From Acidobacteriota bacterium (GTDB lineage: Bacteria > Acidobacteriota > Vicinamibacteria > Vicinamibacterales > UBA2999), in NCBI GenBank assembly GCA_963169195.1, contig CAUJDN010000033.1, positions 1 through 64,000 on the forward strand: DNA of 64,000 nt, written 5' to 3'. The notes under the pieces are model-generated. The model saw only the letters and a program-made list of their open reading frames with translations. It was not told the DNA's origin and made no database searches. Within the stretch, counting starts at the first letter, position 1. The number at the start of each line of letters is the position of its first letter. Below, in pieces: positions 33,141-42,325 of the stretch. The position numbers and the translations under genes were made by a program.

Positions 33141-36100
33141 ATGTTCACCGACGTCTTCATCAGGCGGCCCGTCCTGGCGACGGTCTGCTCGCTGCTCATC
33201 ATCCTCGCCGGGGCGATCGCCATCCCGACGCTCCCCATCGCCCGCTATCCGGAACTTGCGCCGCCTTCGGTGCAGGTGCTGGCGTTCTACACCGGCGCGA
33301 ACGCGCAGACGGTGGAGAGCGCCGTCACCACGCCCCTCGAGCAGGCCATCAACGGCGTCGAGGGCATGACCTACATCCAGTCCTCGTCGACCAACGCGGG
33401 TGTGTCGACGATCACCGTCACGTTCGACATCTCCCGCAACCAGGACCTGGCCGCGGTGGACGTGCAGAACCGCGTGAACTCCGCGCTGGGCCGCATGCCG
33501 GCCGACGTGCGGACCAACGGCATCACGGTCACCAAGGTGAGCGCGGGCTTCATGGGCGGCCTCGGGTTCTTCAGCCAGGACAATCGGTACAGCAACCAGT
33601 TCATCAGCAACTACCTGGACCTGTACGTCCGGGACGCCATCAAGCGCGTGCCGGGGGTGGGCGACGTCATCATCTTCGGCGAGCGCCGCTACGCGATGCG
33701 CCTGTGGCTCGATCCGGCCCGCCTGGCGGCGCGCCAGCTGACCGCCGGGGACGTGATGAACGCGCTGCGCGAGCAGAACGTGCAGGTCGCCGCCGGCGCG
33801 CTGGGCGATCAGCCCGCCCCGGCCGGGCAGATGTTCACGATGAGCGTCCGGGCGGTCGGCCGCCTCACCGAGGTGTCGGAGTTCGAGAACGTCGTGGTCC
33901 AGGCCGGCCCGGACGGCGCGCTGGTCCGCCTCAGTGACGTGGGCCGCGTGGAGCTGGGGGCAGAGCAGTACGCGGCGAACCTCCGGTTCCTGGGCCTCGA
34001 GGCCTCCGGGATGGGCATCGCGCTGCTGCCGTCGGCCAACGCGCTGGAGGTGTTCGACGGCGTGATGGAGACGATGGCCCGCCTCGAGCCGGGCTTCCCG
34101 CCCGGACTCGAATGGCGCCTGGCCTTCGACAACGTGAGCGTCGTGCGCGAGTCGATCATCGAGGTGCTGAAGACGCTGGCCGAGGCCATCGGGCTGGTCA
34201 TCGTGGTGATGTTCCTGTTCCTGCAGAACTGGCGGAGCACGATCATTCCGGCCGTCACGATCCCCGTCTCCCTGGTCGGCACCTTCGCCTTCATCAAGCT
34301 GTTCGACTTCTCGATCAACACGCTGACGCTCTTCGGCATCGTGCTCGCCACGGGTATCGTCGTGGACGACGCGATCGTGGTCATCGAGAACATCGAGCGC
34401 CACATGAGCGAGTACAAGAAGAGCGCCCGCCGGGCCGCCATCGACGCCATGCGCGAGGTGCTCAGCGCGGTCGTCGTCATCGGCATCGTCCTCGTGGCGG
34501 TGTTCGTCCCGGTGGCGCTCTTCCCGGGGGTCACCGGCCGGCTCTACCAGCAGTTCTCGCTCACGATCGCGTTTGCCGTCGTGCTGTCGGTGTTCAACGC
34601 GGTGACGCTGACGCCGGCGCTGTCGGCGCTGCTCCTGGACAAGGAGAGCCACAGCCACGGCGTGTTCTTCAACACCGTCAACGCCATCATCGACGGCGGC
34701 ACACGGTTCTACGTGACGGTCGTTCGCGGTGCCCTGCGCTTCCGCTACGCGATGCTGGTGCTGTTCGCGGGCGGGCTGTGGGCCACGTACACGCTGCTGC
34801 AGGTGGTGCCCACGGCCTTCGTGCCAGAGGAGGACGAGGGCTTCCTCATCTGCGTGGTGCAGGCGCCGGCGGGGGCCTCGCTCGAGTACACGACCGAGAT
34901 CGCCAAGAAGGCGGAGCAGATCCTCTACGCCGATCCGGACATCGCGGCGGCGTTCTCGGTGATGGGCTTCAGCTTCGCGGGCGCGGCGCCGAACAACGGG
35001 CTCATCTTCACTCGCCTGAAGGACTACGCCGAGCGCGCGGGGCCCGAGCACTCGCTGCGCGCGGTGCTCGACCGCGTCAGCGGCCCGCTCTTCATGATTC
35101 CCGGCGCCATCGTCGTCGCGTTCCCGCCCCCCGCCATCCAGGGGCTGTCCACCTTCGGCGGCTTCCAGTTCGAGGTGCTGGACCAGACCAACAGCGCGGA
35201 CATCGGCGGGCTGGCGCAGGCGACCTTCGGGCTGATCGGCGCGGGCAACCGGAGCGGGCGCGTGCAGGGGCTCTTCAGCAGCTTCCGCGCGGACGACCCG
35301 CAGCTGGTGGTGGAGATCGATCGCGACAGGGCGCGCAGCCTCGGGCTGCCGCTCCGCGAGGTCACCGACGCCCTGCAGGTGTTCCTGGGGTCGTCCTACG
35401 TGAACGACTTCGACTTCAACAACCGCGCCTACCGCGTGTATGCGCAGGCGGACCAGCGGTTCCGGGCGACGCCCGCGGACCTGACGCAGCTCTACGCGCG
35501 GGCTGCCAGCGGCGCCATGGTGCCGCTCGACACCGTCGTGCGGATGAAGGAGACGACGTCACCGCAGGTCATCAGCCACTTCAACCTGTTCCGCTCCGCC
35601 GAGATCACCGGCAACGCGGCCCCGGGACTGAGCTCCGGGCAGGCGCTGCAGGCGATGGAGGACCTGGCCCGCCAGACCCTTCCGCCCGGCGTCGGTTTCG
35701 CCTGGGCGGGGCAGTCGCTCGAGGAGATCAAGGCCGGCACGCAGGCGAGCCTCATCTTCGGCCTCTCGGTGATCCTGGTCTACCTCGTGCTGGCCGCGCA
35801 GTACGAGAGCTGGGTGCTGCCGTTCATCATCCTGCTGGGCGTGCCGCTGGCGGTGATCGGCGCCCTGTCGGCGCAGCTGCTCCGGGGACTCGCCAACGAC
35901 GTCTTCTGCCAGATCGGGCTGGTGTTGCTCATCGGGCTGGCCGCGAAGAACTCCATCCTCATCGTGGAGTTCGCCGAGCAGATGCGCGCGCGGGGACTGT
36001 CCATCGTCGATGCCGCGGTCGAAGCATCGCGTATCCGACTGCGGCCCATCCTGATGACGTCGTTCGCCTTCATCCTGGGGGTGCTGCCGCTGGCCCTGGC

Positions 36101-37649
36101 CACGGGCGCTGGAGCGGCGGCCCGCAACTCGGTCGGCACGGCCGTGGCCGGCGGGATGCTGGCCTCCACGTTCCTGTCGATCCTCTTCATCCCCGTGCTC
36201 TACGTCATCATCCGCACGCTGGCGCCTGGCAAGGTGCGCGGGCAGGATGAGGAGGCCGAGGCGCCGGGCGGCCCGGGTCACGCTGCCACCGCAGGCGCCG
36301 TGGTCGTGCTGGTCCTCGCCGTTGCCGCGCCGGCCATGGCGCAGGCTGCGGATGCCGGGCCCACCCTGGCGCCGGCCACGCTCACCGCGGCGCTGACCGC
36401 CAGCGCGGGCCAGTCGGCGCCTCCGCCCCCGCCTGCCGGGCAGCCTGCCGTACCTGTGCCCACGGTCGCGTTCGACCAGGCGGTGGCGGCGGCGGGGGAC
36501 CAGAACCTCGCCGTCCGGATCGTCGCCAACAACGTGCTCCGGGCCGAGGCCCTGCTCCAGCAGGTGCGCGCGTCGGCGATGCCCTTCGTCAACGTGACTG
36601 TGGTGAACTCGACGCTGGACGGGGATCGTGGGTTCGACGGGCTGGTGGTGCAACCGCAGAACCAGTGGACGCTGGCGCCCACCGTCGGCATGCCGGTCCT
36701 GGCGGCCGCGGCCTGGGCCGCGCGCGCGCAGCAGGCGGACCGCATCGAGATCGCGCGGCTCGACACGGCCGACGCGCGGCGGCAGATCGCGGTCTCGGCC
36801 GCGACGGCGTACCTGGCCGTCATCACGCAGAAGCGCCTCGTGGACGTGCAGCAGCGTGCCCTCGAAACGTCGCGCGCGCAGTTCGACTACAACCGGAAGC
36901 GGCTCGAGGGCGGCGTCGGCAGCCGGTTGAACGCGCTGCGTGCGCAGCAGATCGTCTCGAGCGACGAAGCGCTGCTCGAGGTGGCGCGCCTGAACGTGCA
37001 GCGCGCGCAGGAGGCGCTGGGCGTGCTGCTCGACGCCGACGGGCCGCGCGACGTGGCCGGCGAGCCGGCGTTCGAGGTGCCCGTCATCGGCGAGCCGGAG
37101 TCCTGGCTGGCCTCACGCACCGACTACCGCCTGTTCAGCGCCCGGCGCGACCTCTCCGATCGCATCGTGAGGGACAGCAAGCGCGACTGGTGGCCGACGG
37201 CCAACGTGTCGTTCGATCCCACGTATGTCGCGCCTGCCGGCCTCTTCCAGCCCTCGGGGACCTGGCGGCTCACGGTGTCGCTGATCCAGCCCGTGTACGA
37301 CGGCGGCCGCCGTCGAGGGCTGCGGCGCGAGCGGGAAGCCAACTTGAGCGACAGCGAACTGGCGCTGGAGCAGCTCGCCCTGCAGGCGCGGGCCGAGGTG
37401 CGGACGGCACGCGCGGCCGTGGAGTACCACGAGCGCGCCCTGGCCAGCGCGCGGGCGGCGGCCGCGGCGGCCAATGAAGTGCTGACGATCACCATCACGG
37501 CGTTCGACGCGGGTGCGACGACGAACATCGAGGTGATCGACGCGCAGCGCTCGGCGCGGGACCTCGAAACCGCCGTGGCCCAGGCCGAAGACCGCGTGCG
37601 GCAGGCGCGGCTGGATCTGCTCGTCGCCATGGGGCGGTTCCCGCAGTAG
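33141..37649 (+). CDS. RND efflux permease fused to TolC-family outer-membrane channel
   Basis: One open frame of 1502 codons. Residues 1-1035 are a complete HAE1-type RND pump: twelve spans, proton relay D409-D410 in GIVVDDAIVVIEN and K936 in GLAAKNSILIVEFAEQ. After an acidic linker (about 1036-1050) comes a hydrophobic stretch AVVVLVLAVAAPAMAQA (about 1053-1069) that looks like a signal peptide with an AMA cleavage site. Residues 1085-1502 are a TolC-like channel with two repeats of coiled coil and DWWPTANVSFDPTY and PVYDGGRRRGLRREREAN motifs. Normally these are two genes; cleavage by signal peptidase could separate them. Located after the adaptor under TetR control. Confidence 0.88.
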   Translation: MFTDVFIRRPVLATVCSLLIILAGAIAIPTLPIARYPELAPPSVQVLAFYTGANAQTVESAVTTPLEQAINGVEGMTYIQSSSTNAGVSTITVTFDISRNQDLAAVDVQNRVNSALGRMPADVRTNGITVTKVSAGFMGGLGFFSQDNRYSNQFISNYLDLYVRDAIKRVPGVGDVIIFGERRYAMRLWLDPARLAARQLTAGDVMNALREQNVQVAAGALGDQPAPAGQMFTMSVRAVGRLTEVSEFENVVVQAGPDGALVRLSDVGRVELGAEQYAANLRFLGLEASGMGIALLPSANALEVFDGVMETMARLEPGFPPGLEWRLAFDNVSVVRESIIEVLKTLAEAIGLVIVVMFLFLQNWRSTIIPAVTIPVSLVGTFAFIKLFDFSINTLTLFGIVLATGIVVDDAIVVIENIERHMSEYKKSARRAAIDAMREVLSAVVVIGIVLVAVFVPVALFPGVTGRLYQQFSLTIAFAVVLSVFNAVTLTPALSALLLDKESHSHGVFFNTVNAIIDGGTRFYVTVVRGALRFRYAMLVLFAGGLWATYTLLQVVPTAFVPEEDEGFLICVVQAPAGASLEYTTEIAKKAEQILYADPDIAAAFSVMGFSFAGAAPNNGLIFTRLKDYAERAGPEHSLRAVLDRVSGPLFMIPGAIVVAFPPPAIQGLSTFGGFQFEVLDQTNSADIGGLAQATFGLIGAGNRSGRVQGLFSSFRADDPQLVVEIDRDRARSLGLPLREVTDALQVFLGSSYVNDFDFNNRAYRVYAQADQRFRATPADLTQLYARAASGAMVPLDTVVRMKETTSPQVISHFNLFRSAEITGNAAPGLSSGQALQAMEDLARQTLPPGVGFAWAGQSLEEIKAGTQASLIFGLSVILVYLVLAAQYESWVLPFIILLGVPLAVIGALSAQLLRGLANDVFCQIGLVLLIGLAAKNSILIVEFAEQMRARGLSIVDAAVEASRIRLRPILMTSFAFILGVLPLALATGAGAAARNSVGTAVAGGMLASTFLSILFIPVLYVIIRTLAPGKVRGQDEEAEAPGGPGHAATAGAVVVLVLAVAAPAMAQAADAGPTLAPATLTAALTASAGQSAPPPPPAGQPAVPVPTVAFDQAVAAAGDQNLAVRIVANNVLRAEALLQQVRASAMPFVNVTVVNSTLDGDRGFDGLVVQPQNQWTLAPTVGMPVLAAAAWAARAQQADRIEIARLDTADARRQIAVSAATAYLAVITQKRLVDVQQRALETSRAQFDYNRKRLEGGVGSRLNALRAQQIVSSDEALLEVARLNVQRAQEALGVLLDADGPRDVAGEPAFEVPVIGEPESWLASRTDYRLFSARRDLSDRIVRDSKRDWWPTANVSFDPTYVAPAGLFQPSGTWRLTVSLIQPVYDGGRRRGLRREREANLSDSELALEQLALQARAEVRTARAAVEYHERALASARAAAAAANEVLTITITAFDAGATTNIEVIDAQRSARDLETAVAQAEDRVRQARLDLLVAMGRFPQ

Positions 37650-37705
37650 AAGGCAAGAGACAGAGGGCAGAAGAGGGAAGACGGAAGCCGCTCCGCCGTG
37701 CGACC
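37650..37705. other. Purine-rich spacer
   Basis: About 40 bases of AGA/GGA-rich simple sequence after the efflux stop; no gene or hairpin seen. Confidence 0.4.
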
Positions 37706-38299
37706 ATGCGGGGCATGTCCAGGGACTTCGTCCTCGGCGTCGACCTCGACGGCACGTGCGCCGACTTCTACGGCGGGCTGCGGCCCATCGCGGCCGAGTG
37801 GCTTGGCGTCAGCGCCGACACGCTCGGCACGGAGGTGTCGTGGAACCTGCCCGAGTGGGGCGTGGCACAGGCGCCCGGCGGCTACCCGAAGCTGCACCAG
37901 TTCGCGGTCACCCAGCGCGACCTCTTCCGAGTGCTGAAGCCCATGCCTGGGGCCCCGCAGGCCCTGCGGCGGCTCTCGGAGATGGGCGTGCGCGTCCGCA
38001 TCATCACCCACCGCCTGCTCCTCAAGAACTTCCACCGCGTGGCCGTGCAGCAGACCGTGGACTGGCTGGACGGCCACGACATTCCCTACTGGGACCTGTG
38101 CTTCCTGGCGGACAAGGCCGCGGTCGGCGCCGATCTCTACGTCGAGGACTCGCCGGCCAACGTCGAGGCGCTCCGTCGCGAGGGGCACCCGACCATCGTC
38201 TTCACCAGTTCGACGAACCGCCACCTGCCCGGCCCGCGCGCCGACACGTGGGACGAGGTGTTCCGGATGGTGGTCCAGCGGCTGGACCAGGAGCCGTGA
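37706..38299 (+). CDS. 5'(3')-deoxyribonucleotidase-like HAD protein (NT5C type)
   Basis: 197 residues. Nucleophile motif LGVDLDGTCADFYGGL (about 10-25), motif II IITHR (about 98-102) and late acidic motif LYVEDSPANVEAL place it in the NT5C/YqfW group of 5'-nucleotidases that dephosphorylate dNMPs. It may balance nucleotide pools. ATG 37706 or 37715 are both possible. It stands alone. Confidence 0.8.
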   Translation: MRGMSRDFVLGVDLDGTCADFYGGLRPIAAEWLGVSADTLGTEVSWNLPEWGVAQAPGGYPKLHQFAVTQRDLFRVLKPMPGAPQALRRLSEMGVRVRIITHRLLLKNFHRVAVQQTVDWLDGHDIPYWDLCFLADKAAVGADLYVEDSPANVEALRREGHPTIVFTSSTNRHLPGPRADTWDEVFRMVVQRLDQEP

Positions 38300-38315
38300 C
38301 CTCCGTCCGGGTCCG

Positions 38316-38555
38316 CTACCCGCCGCGCGCGCCCCGCCGTTCCACCCGCTCGACGCGCCCGCGCACCTGGCACGACAGTGCTTTCACCAGCATCAGGTCT
38401 TCCTCCTGTTTCGCGCGGAGTTCCGCCAGCCGGTGATCGAGACGGCGCTCGAGTGCCTCGGTCTGCCGCTCCAGTGCGTCGAAGCGTTCGCCCAGGCGTC
38501 GTTCCAGCACCGTCAGTTGTTCCGCAAGGTCGCCACGCGCGTTCTCCCCGGCCAT
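38316..38555 (-). CDS. Small coiled-coil protein, unknown
   Basis: 79 residues, mostly a single charged helix with heptads (LAEQLTVLERRLGERFDALE, RQTEALERRLDHRLAELRAK) and an Arg-rich tail. No family recognised. GGAGGAGG precedes ATG 38555. It converges on the nucleotidase gene. Confidence 0.6.
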   Translation of the reverse strand: MAGENARGDLAEQLTVLERRLGERFDALERQTEALERRLDHRLAELRAKQEEDLMLVKALSCQVRGRVERVERRGARGG

Positions 38556-38582
38556 GCCGCCTCCTCCGCGCGCGGACCCCAC

Positions 38583-38791
38583 GAGCGCACTCAGGGACGT
38601 GCAGGGGCCGGGCCAGCAGCCTGCGTGCGCGCGCGGGTCGGTGCGGGGCTCGGTTCAGGCCGAATCCTGCCGCAAACGGGCCCGCCCCTCCGCCGAAGGG
38701 GGTCGACCGGTGGCAGGTTCTTCACCCTGGTTCGCCGAACGCGCGGGCAGTTTCCGCGGCCTGGTGCGCGGCAGCGAGATGGATCGTCGGC
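38583..38791. other. Intergenic region, no feature seen
   Basis: About 210 bp between the divergent coiled-coil and L,D-transpeptidase genes. No tandem repeat or strong hairpin noticed. Confidence 0.4.
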
Positions 38792-38797
38792 TAGAAT
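38792..38797 (+). promoter_or_regulatory. -10 element, leaderless L,D-transpeptidase gene
   Basis: TAGAAT eight bases before ATG 38806 and no Shine-Dalgarno. Confidence 0.6.
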
Positions 38798-38805
38798 CGC
38801 GGACC

Positions 38806-39558
38806 ATGGTGATGTTTCGGAACGCCGTTGCCGCCCTGTTCGGGGCGGTCGCAATCGCCGCGTCCGGCGCCGGTGTACACGCAGGAGCTTCGCCGCTGCT
38901 GGCGGGCGCGCGCCAGCTGATTCTGGTCGTCACGCCCGGTTGGGACGACGTGCAGGGCCAGCTGCGCCGCTTCGAGCGCGAGGGGCCGGGGCAGCCGTGG
39001 AGGCCGGTCGGCCAGGCGGGGACGATAGTTGTGGGCAGAAACGGCACCGCGTGGGATCCGCTGGCGTCCCCCGTGGTTCCTGGGCCGCGGAAGGCTGAAG
39101 GAGACGGCCGCTCTCCGGCAGGCGTGTTTGCCCTCGGGCGCGCGTTTGGATTTGCTCCCGCCGCGGATGCCGCCTGGCTGAAGCTGCCGTACCTGCCCGT
39201 GGTCGAGGGCATCGAGTGCGTGGACGACCCGGCCTCAACCGTCTACAACCAGATCGTGGATCGGCGCCGCGTCCAGTCGCCCGACTGGAAGAGCTCCGAG
39301 CGGATGCGGGACGTCGGCGAGGCCTATCGCTGGGGTGTGGTCGTCCACTACAACACGCCCGCCGTGGCGAAGCGGGGATCGTGCATCTTCCTGCACATCG
39401 GCGGCGAGGGCGGGCGCGGCACCGCGGGCTGCACCGCGATGCCCGCCACCGACCTGCGCGCGGTGATGGAATGGCTGGATCCGGGACGGGCGCCGGTCCT
39501 GGTGCAGCTGCCCGCTGCCGCCTACGAGAAGCTGAAAGGGGAGTGGGTGCTGCCCTAG
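38806..39558 (+). CDS. Exported L,D-transpeptidase-like (YkuD-fold) protein
   Basis: 250 residues. Signal peptide (about 1-27), then a YkuD-like domain. SPAGVFALGRAFG, YNQIVDRRRVQSPDWKSSER and the active-site region FLHIGGEGGRGTAGCTAMPA (catalytic Cys at about 205, His at about 193) match L,D-transpeptidase/YcgG-type YkuD proteins. They cross-link peptidoglycan or act on related bonds in the periplasm. The start codon is fixed by the -10 eight bases upstream. The stop overlaps that of the converging GAF kinase. Confidence 0.83.
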   Translation: MVMFRNAVAALFGAVAIAASGAGVHAGASPLLAGARQLILVVTPGWDDVQGQLRRFEREGPGQPWRPVGQAGTIVVGRNGTAWDPLASPVVPGPRKAEGDGRSPAGVFALGRAFGFAPAADAAWLKLPYLPVVEGIECVDDPASTVYNQIVDRRRVQSPDWKSSERMRDVGEAYRWGVVVHYNTPAVAKRGSCIFLHIGGEGGRGTAGCTAMPATDLRAVMEWLDPGRAPVLVQLPAAAYEKLKGEWVLP

Positions 39559-40562
39559 GCGCGGCGTTTCTTCATCTGCACCACTCGCCCGCCCTCCTCG
39601 AAGCCGACCTCGTCCATCAACTGGTTGATGAGGAACACGCCGCGGCCGCTGGCCTTCAGCACGTTGTCGCCTTCCAGCGGGTTGGGCACGCTCGCCGCGT
39701 CGAAACCGGGGCCCGGGTCGCGGACGACGATCACCACCTCGCCCTTCGCGTCCGACGTGACGATGCACTGCACCTGCTGGGACGGATCGTTCCGGCACCC
39801 GTGCCGGATGGCGTTGGCGAGCGCCTCGTCGAGCGCCAGCTCCACGGGCATCAGCTCGTCGTCCGACCACCCCTTGCCCTGCAACAGCTGCTTCACGCCC
39901 TCGCTCACCGTCGGGATGGACGCGGGCTCCGCGGGAATGACGATGTTCATCTCGCAGACGGAGCAGTAGGGCATCAGGGCGCTCAGCTTGTCGACCTTCT
40001 CGAGCGACGCCCTCAGCTCCGCGATCAGCTGCGTCTGCTCGGCCTCGGCCCTGTCGCGCTCGTTCAGCGCCGTGTCCAGCTCGTTCAGGTTCCGGCGGAG
40101 CTCGAGCTGCGCCTGCGCCTGGCGGCGCAGGGCGTCGAGCGCCTGTCTCTGTTCCGGTGTCAGCCGCCGCGGCTCGGTGTCCACGACGCAGATGGTGCCG
40201 ACTGCGAGCCCGTCGGGGGTGATGAGCGGCGCGCCGGCGTAGAAGCGGATGTGAGGCGCGCCCACCACCATCGGGTTGTTCCTGAACCGGTCGTCGTCGG
40301 ATGCGTCGGGCACCTCCAGGATGTCGGGCTGTCTGATGGCGTGCGCGCAGAACGCGATGCTGCGGTCGGTTTCCCGGAAGCCCATGCCGACCTCCGACTT
40401 GAACCACTGCCGCTTCTCGTCGACGAGGGTGATGGTGGCCATGGGCGTGCCGCAGATATGCGAGGCCAGCATCGCGAGGTCGTCGAACGCCTGCTCCGGC
40501 TCGGTGTCCAGGATGCGATAGCGGCGCAGGGCGGCGAGGCGGGCCGGTTCGTCGGTGGGCAT
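39555..40562 (-). CDS. GAF-domain protein with anti-sigma-type HATPase
   Basis: 335 residues. A GAF domain (about 1-165: RILDTEPEQAFDDLAMLAS, FCAHAIRQPDILEVPDASDD), a coiled coil (about 165-205), a Cys pair motif MPYCSVCEMN (about 210-219), and an RsbW-like HATPase domain (about 222-330) with ELALDEALANAIRHG (N box) and VVRDPGPGFD (G1 box). No phosphate-accepting His domain is present, so it is more like a serine kinase/anti-sigma than a two-component kinase. The Cys pair might sense metal or redox. Its partner is unknown. Confidence 0.85.
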   Translation of the reverse strand: MPTDEPARLAALRRYRILDTEPEQAFDDLAMLASHICGTPMATITLVDEKRQWFKSEVGMGFRETDRSIAFCAHAIRQPDILEVPDASDDDRFRNNPMVVGAPHIRFYAGAPLITPDGLAVGTICVVDTEPRRLTPEQRQALDALRRQAQAQLELRRNLNELDTALNERDRAEAEQTQLIAELRASLEKVDKLSALMPYCSVCEMNIVIPAEPASIPTVSEGVKQLLQGKGWSDDELMPVELALDEALANAIRHGCRNDPSQQVQCIVTSDAKGEVVIVVRDPGPGFDAASVPNPLEGDNVLKASGRGVFLINQLMDEVGFEEGGRVVQMKKRRA

Positions 40563-40702
40563 GCCGGTGATGATGCTGCTATTGGAGGATACGCCGGATC
40601 GACGCAGGGCGTTCGGACTGGGACCATTGGACGCCCGCGCCCGGCCAGCTGCGCGTCCACGCCTATGACGCGTGGGGCAGTCGGTGGGGTCCCGGTCTGG
40701 TC

Positions 40703-42295
40703 TCATCGGCACAGGAACAGGCCCGGGGGGAGTTCCTCGCCTGCCTCGCACGGGTCCTCGGACAACGTGGGTGCGCCCGTGCGCCTCGCCTCGTCCGCAT
40801 AGGCCTTGACGCGGATGAAGTCGTTGGCCGAGACGCGGACGCGCTCCCCGGCGAGGAAGGTCACGTGGTACGCGTTCCGGAAGCGCGCCCAGGCCACGGT
40901 GACCCCGCGCGCCTCGAGCGCGTCGGCGAGCGCCTGCCGGCGGTCCGGCAGGGGATGTGTCGCGCGCTCGCGCGTGAGGGCCATCACGTCCGAGGTGTTC
41001 AGCGCGCACCAGAGCACGACCGCAGCGCCCAGGCCGGCACGGATGGTGGGCGCACGCCACCCCTGCAGCGCCATCACCAGTGCGCCGACCGGCATGAGCA
41101 GCCCCAGCAGGTTGTAGCGCATCGTCTCGACACGGATGCTGCTGCAGGTGAGGAAGCCGTACACGAGAGTCGAGATGAACCCGACGAGGACGAGGTAGGA
41201 AGCGAGGTGAGTCACGCCGGGAGCCGGACGTCGGGAAACGGGAGCGGGCTGACGCAGGTCGGGAGAGGGGTCACCTCCGGCGGGAACCGGGGCAGCGGAG
41301 TCGCGCGGCGCACGAGCCCCGGCGACCGAGTGCCACGCGCCAGCGAGCAGGCCGGCGGCGGTGATGGCGGCGACCCACGGCCCGAGGCCGGGGAGGCCCG
41401 AATACACGCCGGTGAGCACGCCGTAATCGGCGAGCGGCGCCGGGGTGCCGCCGACGAGGCGCGGCAAGTGGTCGGAGACGAGCAGGCTGGCGCGCTCCGG
41501 CCATGTGGACGGGTCGATGCAGATACGTCCGCCGAATGTGTCCACCATCGTCGCCACCAGGGCGGGATCGTCACCGCGCGTGCCCGGGCCGAGGCCGTGG
41601 GCGAACGGCCGGACCGCGGCAGCCACGCTGCGCACGGCCAGGAAGGCCACGCCCGCCACGGCCCACCGGCGGGCCTTCTCGAGCAGCCGCCCGCGCCACG
41701 CGCGGCGTTCCGCGCCGGAGCCGCCTGTGAGGCCGAGCGCATCCATCACGAGCAGCGCCGCGGCCCCGTAGGCCGTGAACTCACGGTGCAGCACCCCTAC
41801 GCCGAGCGTGATCCCGAACAGCCACGGGCGCGCCCGCGTCATCCAGAGCAGCAGCACGTACAGAAACGGCTCGACGTTGCCGCCGTTGGCCTCGGTCATG
41901 CGCGCGGCCATGCCGGCCGCCGGGAGCGCGAGCGGCAGCACCGCAAGAGCCGCGGTACCGGCGGTGATGCCCGCCTCGCGGACGAGGATGCGGAGCAGGA
42001 GCACGACCACCGCGATGTTGACCGCGACCAGCGGCAGCTTGAGCGCGGTGACCGAGGGCGACGACACCGCCATCAGCGGCGCGGCCAGCCACGCTTCGAC
42101 GGCGAGCATGTAGTTCTGCCCGTAGTAGTAGAGCGGGAGCGCGCGGCCTTCGCTGACGTGCTTCGCCATCAGCCCGACGATGGCCTGATCCGAATCGAAG
42201 TGTGTGCCGGGCCACCAGACGAACGGGAAGGCGCGGAGGATGACGAGGCCGGCGAGGGCCGTCGCGGTGATCAGGCTGGCGTGTCGAGACGGCAT
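40703..42295 (-). CDS. Multi-span membrane protein, GT-C glycosyltransferase-like
   Basis: 530 residues with about ten to twelve spans. The first periplasmic loop carries WWPGTHFDSDQAIVGLMAKH, with an acidic motif typical of the GT-C fold (ArnT/PMT type), and YYYGQNYMLAVEAWLAAP follows. Such enzymes move sugars from polyprenyl phosphate to proteins or glycans. The C-terminal soluble part lacks known motifs. ATG 42295 gives a typical N-end. It is divergent from the large membrane protein at 42326, and both could be in one surface-sugar pathway. Confidence 0.65.
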   Translation of the reverse strand: MPSRHASLITATALAGLVILRAFPFVWWPGTHFDSDQAIVGLMAKHVSEGRALPLYYYGQNYMLAVEAWLAAPLMAVSSPSVTALKLPLVAVNIAVVVLLLRILVREAGITAGTAALAVLPLALPAAGMAARMTEANGGNVEPFLYVLLLWMTRARPWLFGITLGVGVLHREFTAYGAAALLVMDALGLTGGSGAERRAWRGRLLEKARRWAVAGVAFLAVRSVAAAVRPFAHGLGPGTRGDDPALVATMVDTFGGRICIDPSTWPERASLLVSDHLPRLVGGTPAPLADYGVLTGVYSGLPGLGPWVAAITAAGLLAGAWHSVAGARAPRDSAAPVPAGGDPSPDLRQPAPVSRRPAPGVTHLASYLVLVGFISTLVYGFLTCSSIRVETMRYNLLGLLMPVGALVMALQGWRAPTIRAGLGAAVVLWCALNTSDVMALTRERATHPLPDRRQALADALEARGVTVAWARFRNAYHVTFLAGERVRVSANDFIRVKAYADEARRTGAPTLSEDPCEAGEELPPGLFLCR

Positions 42296-42309
42296 CGGCG
42301 GGGCGCGCG

Positions 42310-42316
42310 TAGAATA
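42310..42316. promoter_or_regulatory. Palindromic shared -10 element
   Basis: TAGAATA reads TAGAAT on the plus strand (ten bases before ATG 42326) and TATTCT on the minus strand (15 bases before ATG 42295). One seven-base core may serve both directions. Confidence 0.5.
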
Positions 42317-42325
42317 CGCCGAACC

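Noticed and set aside
36230-36300. Frameshift artefact creating the pump-channel fusion
   Set aside because: An Arg-rich ATG start at 36247 exists in another frame, but two separate indels would be needed to restore two normal genes, so a genuine fusion is simpler. Kept as a point to check on reads.
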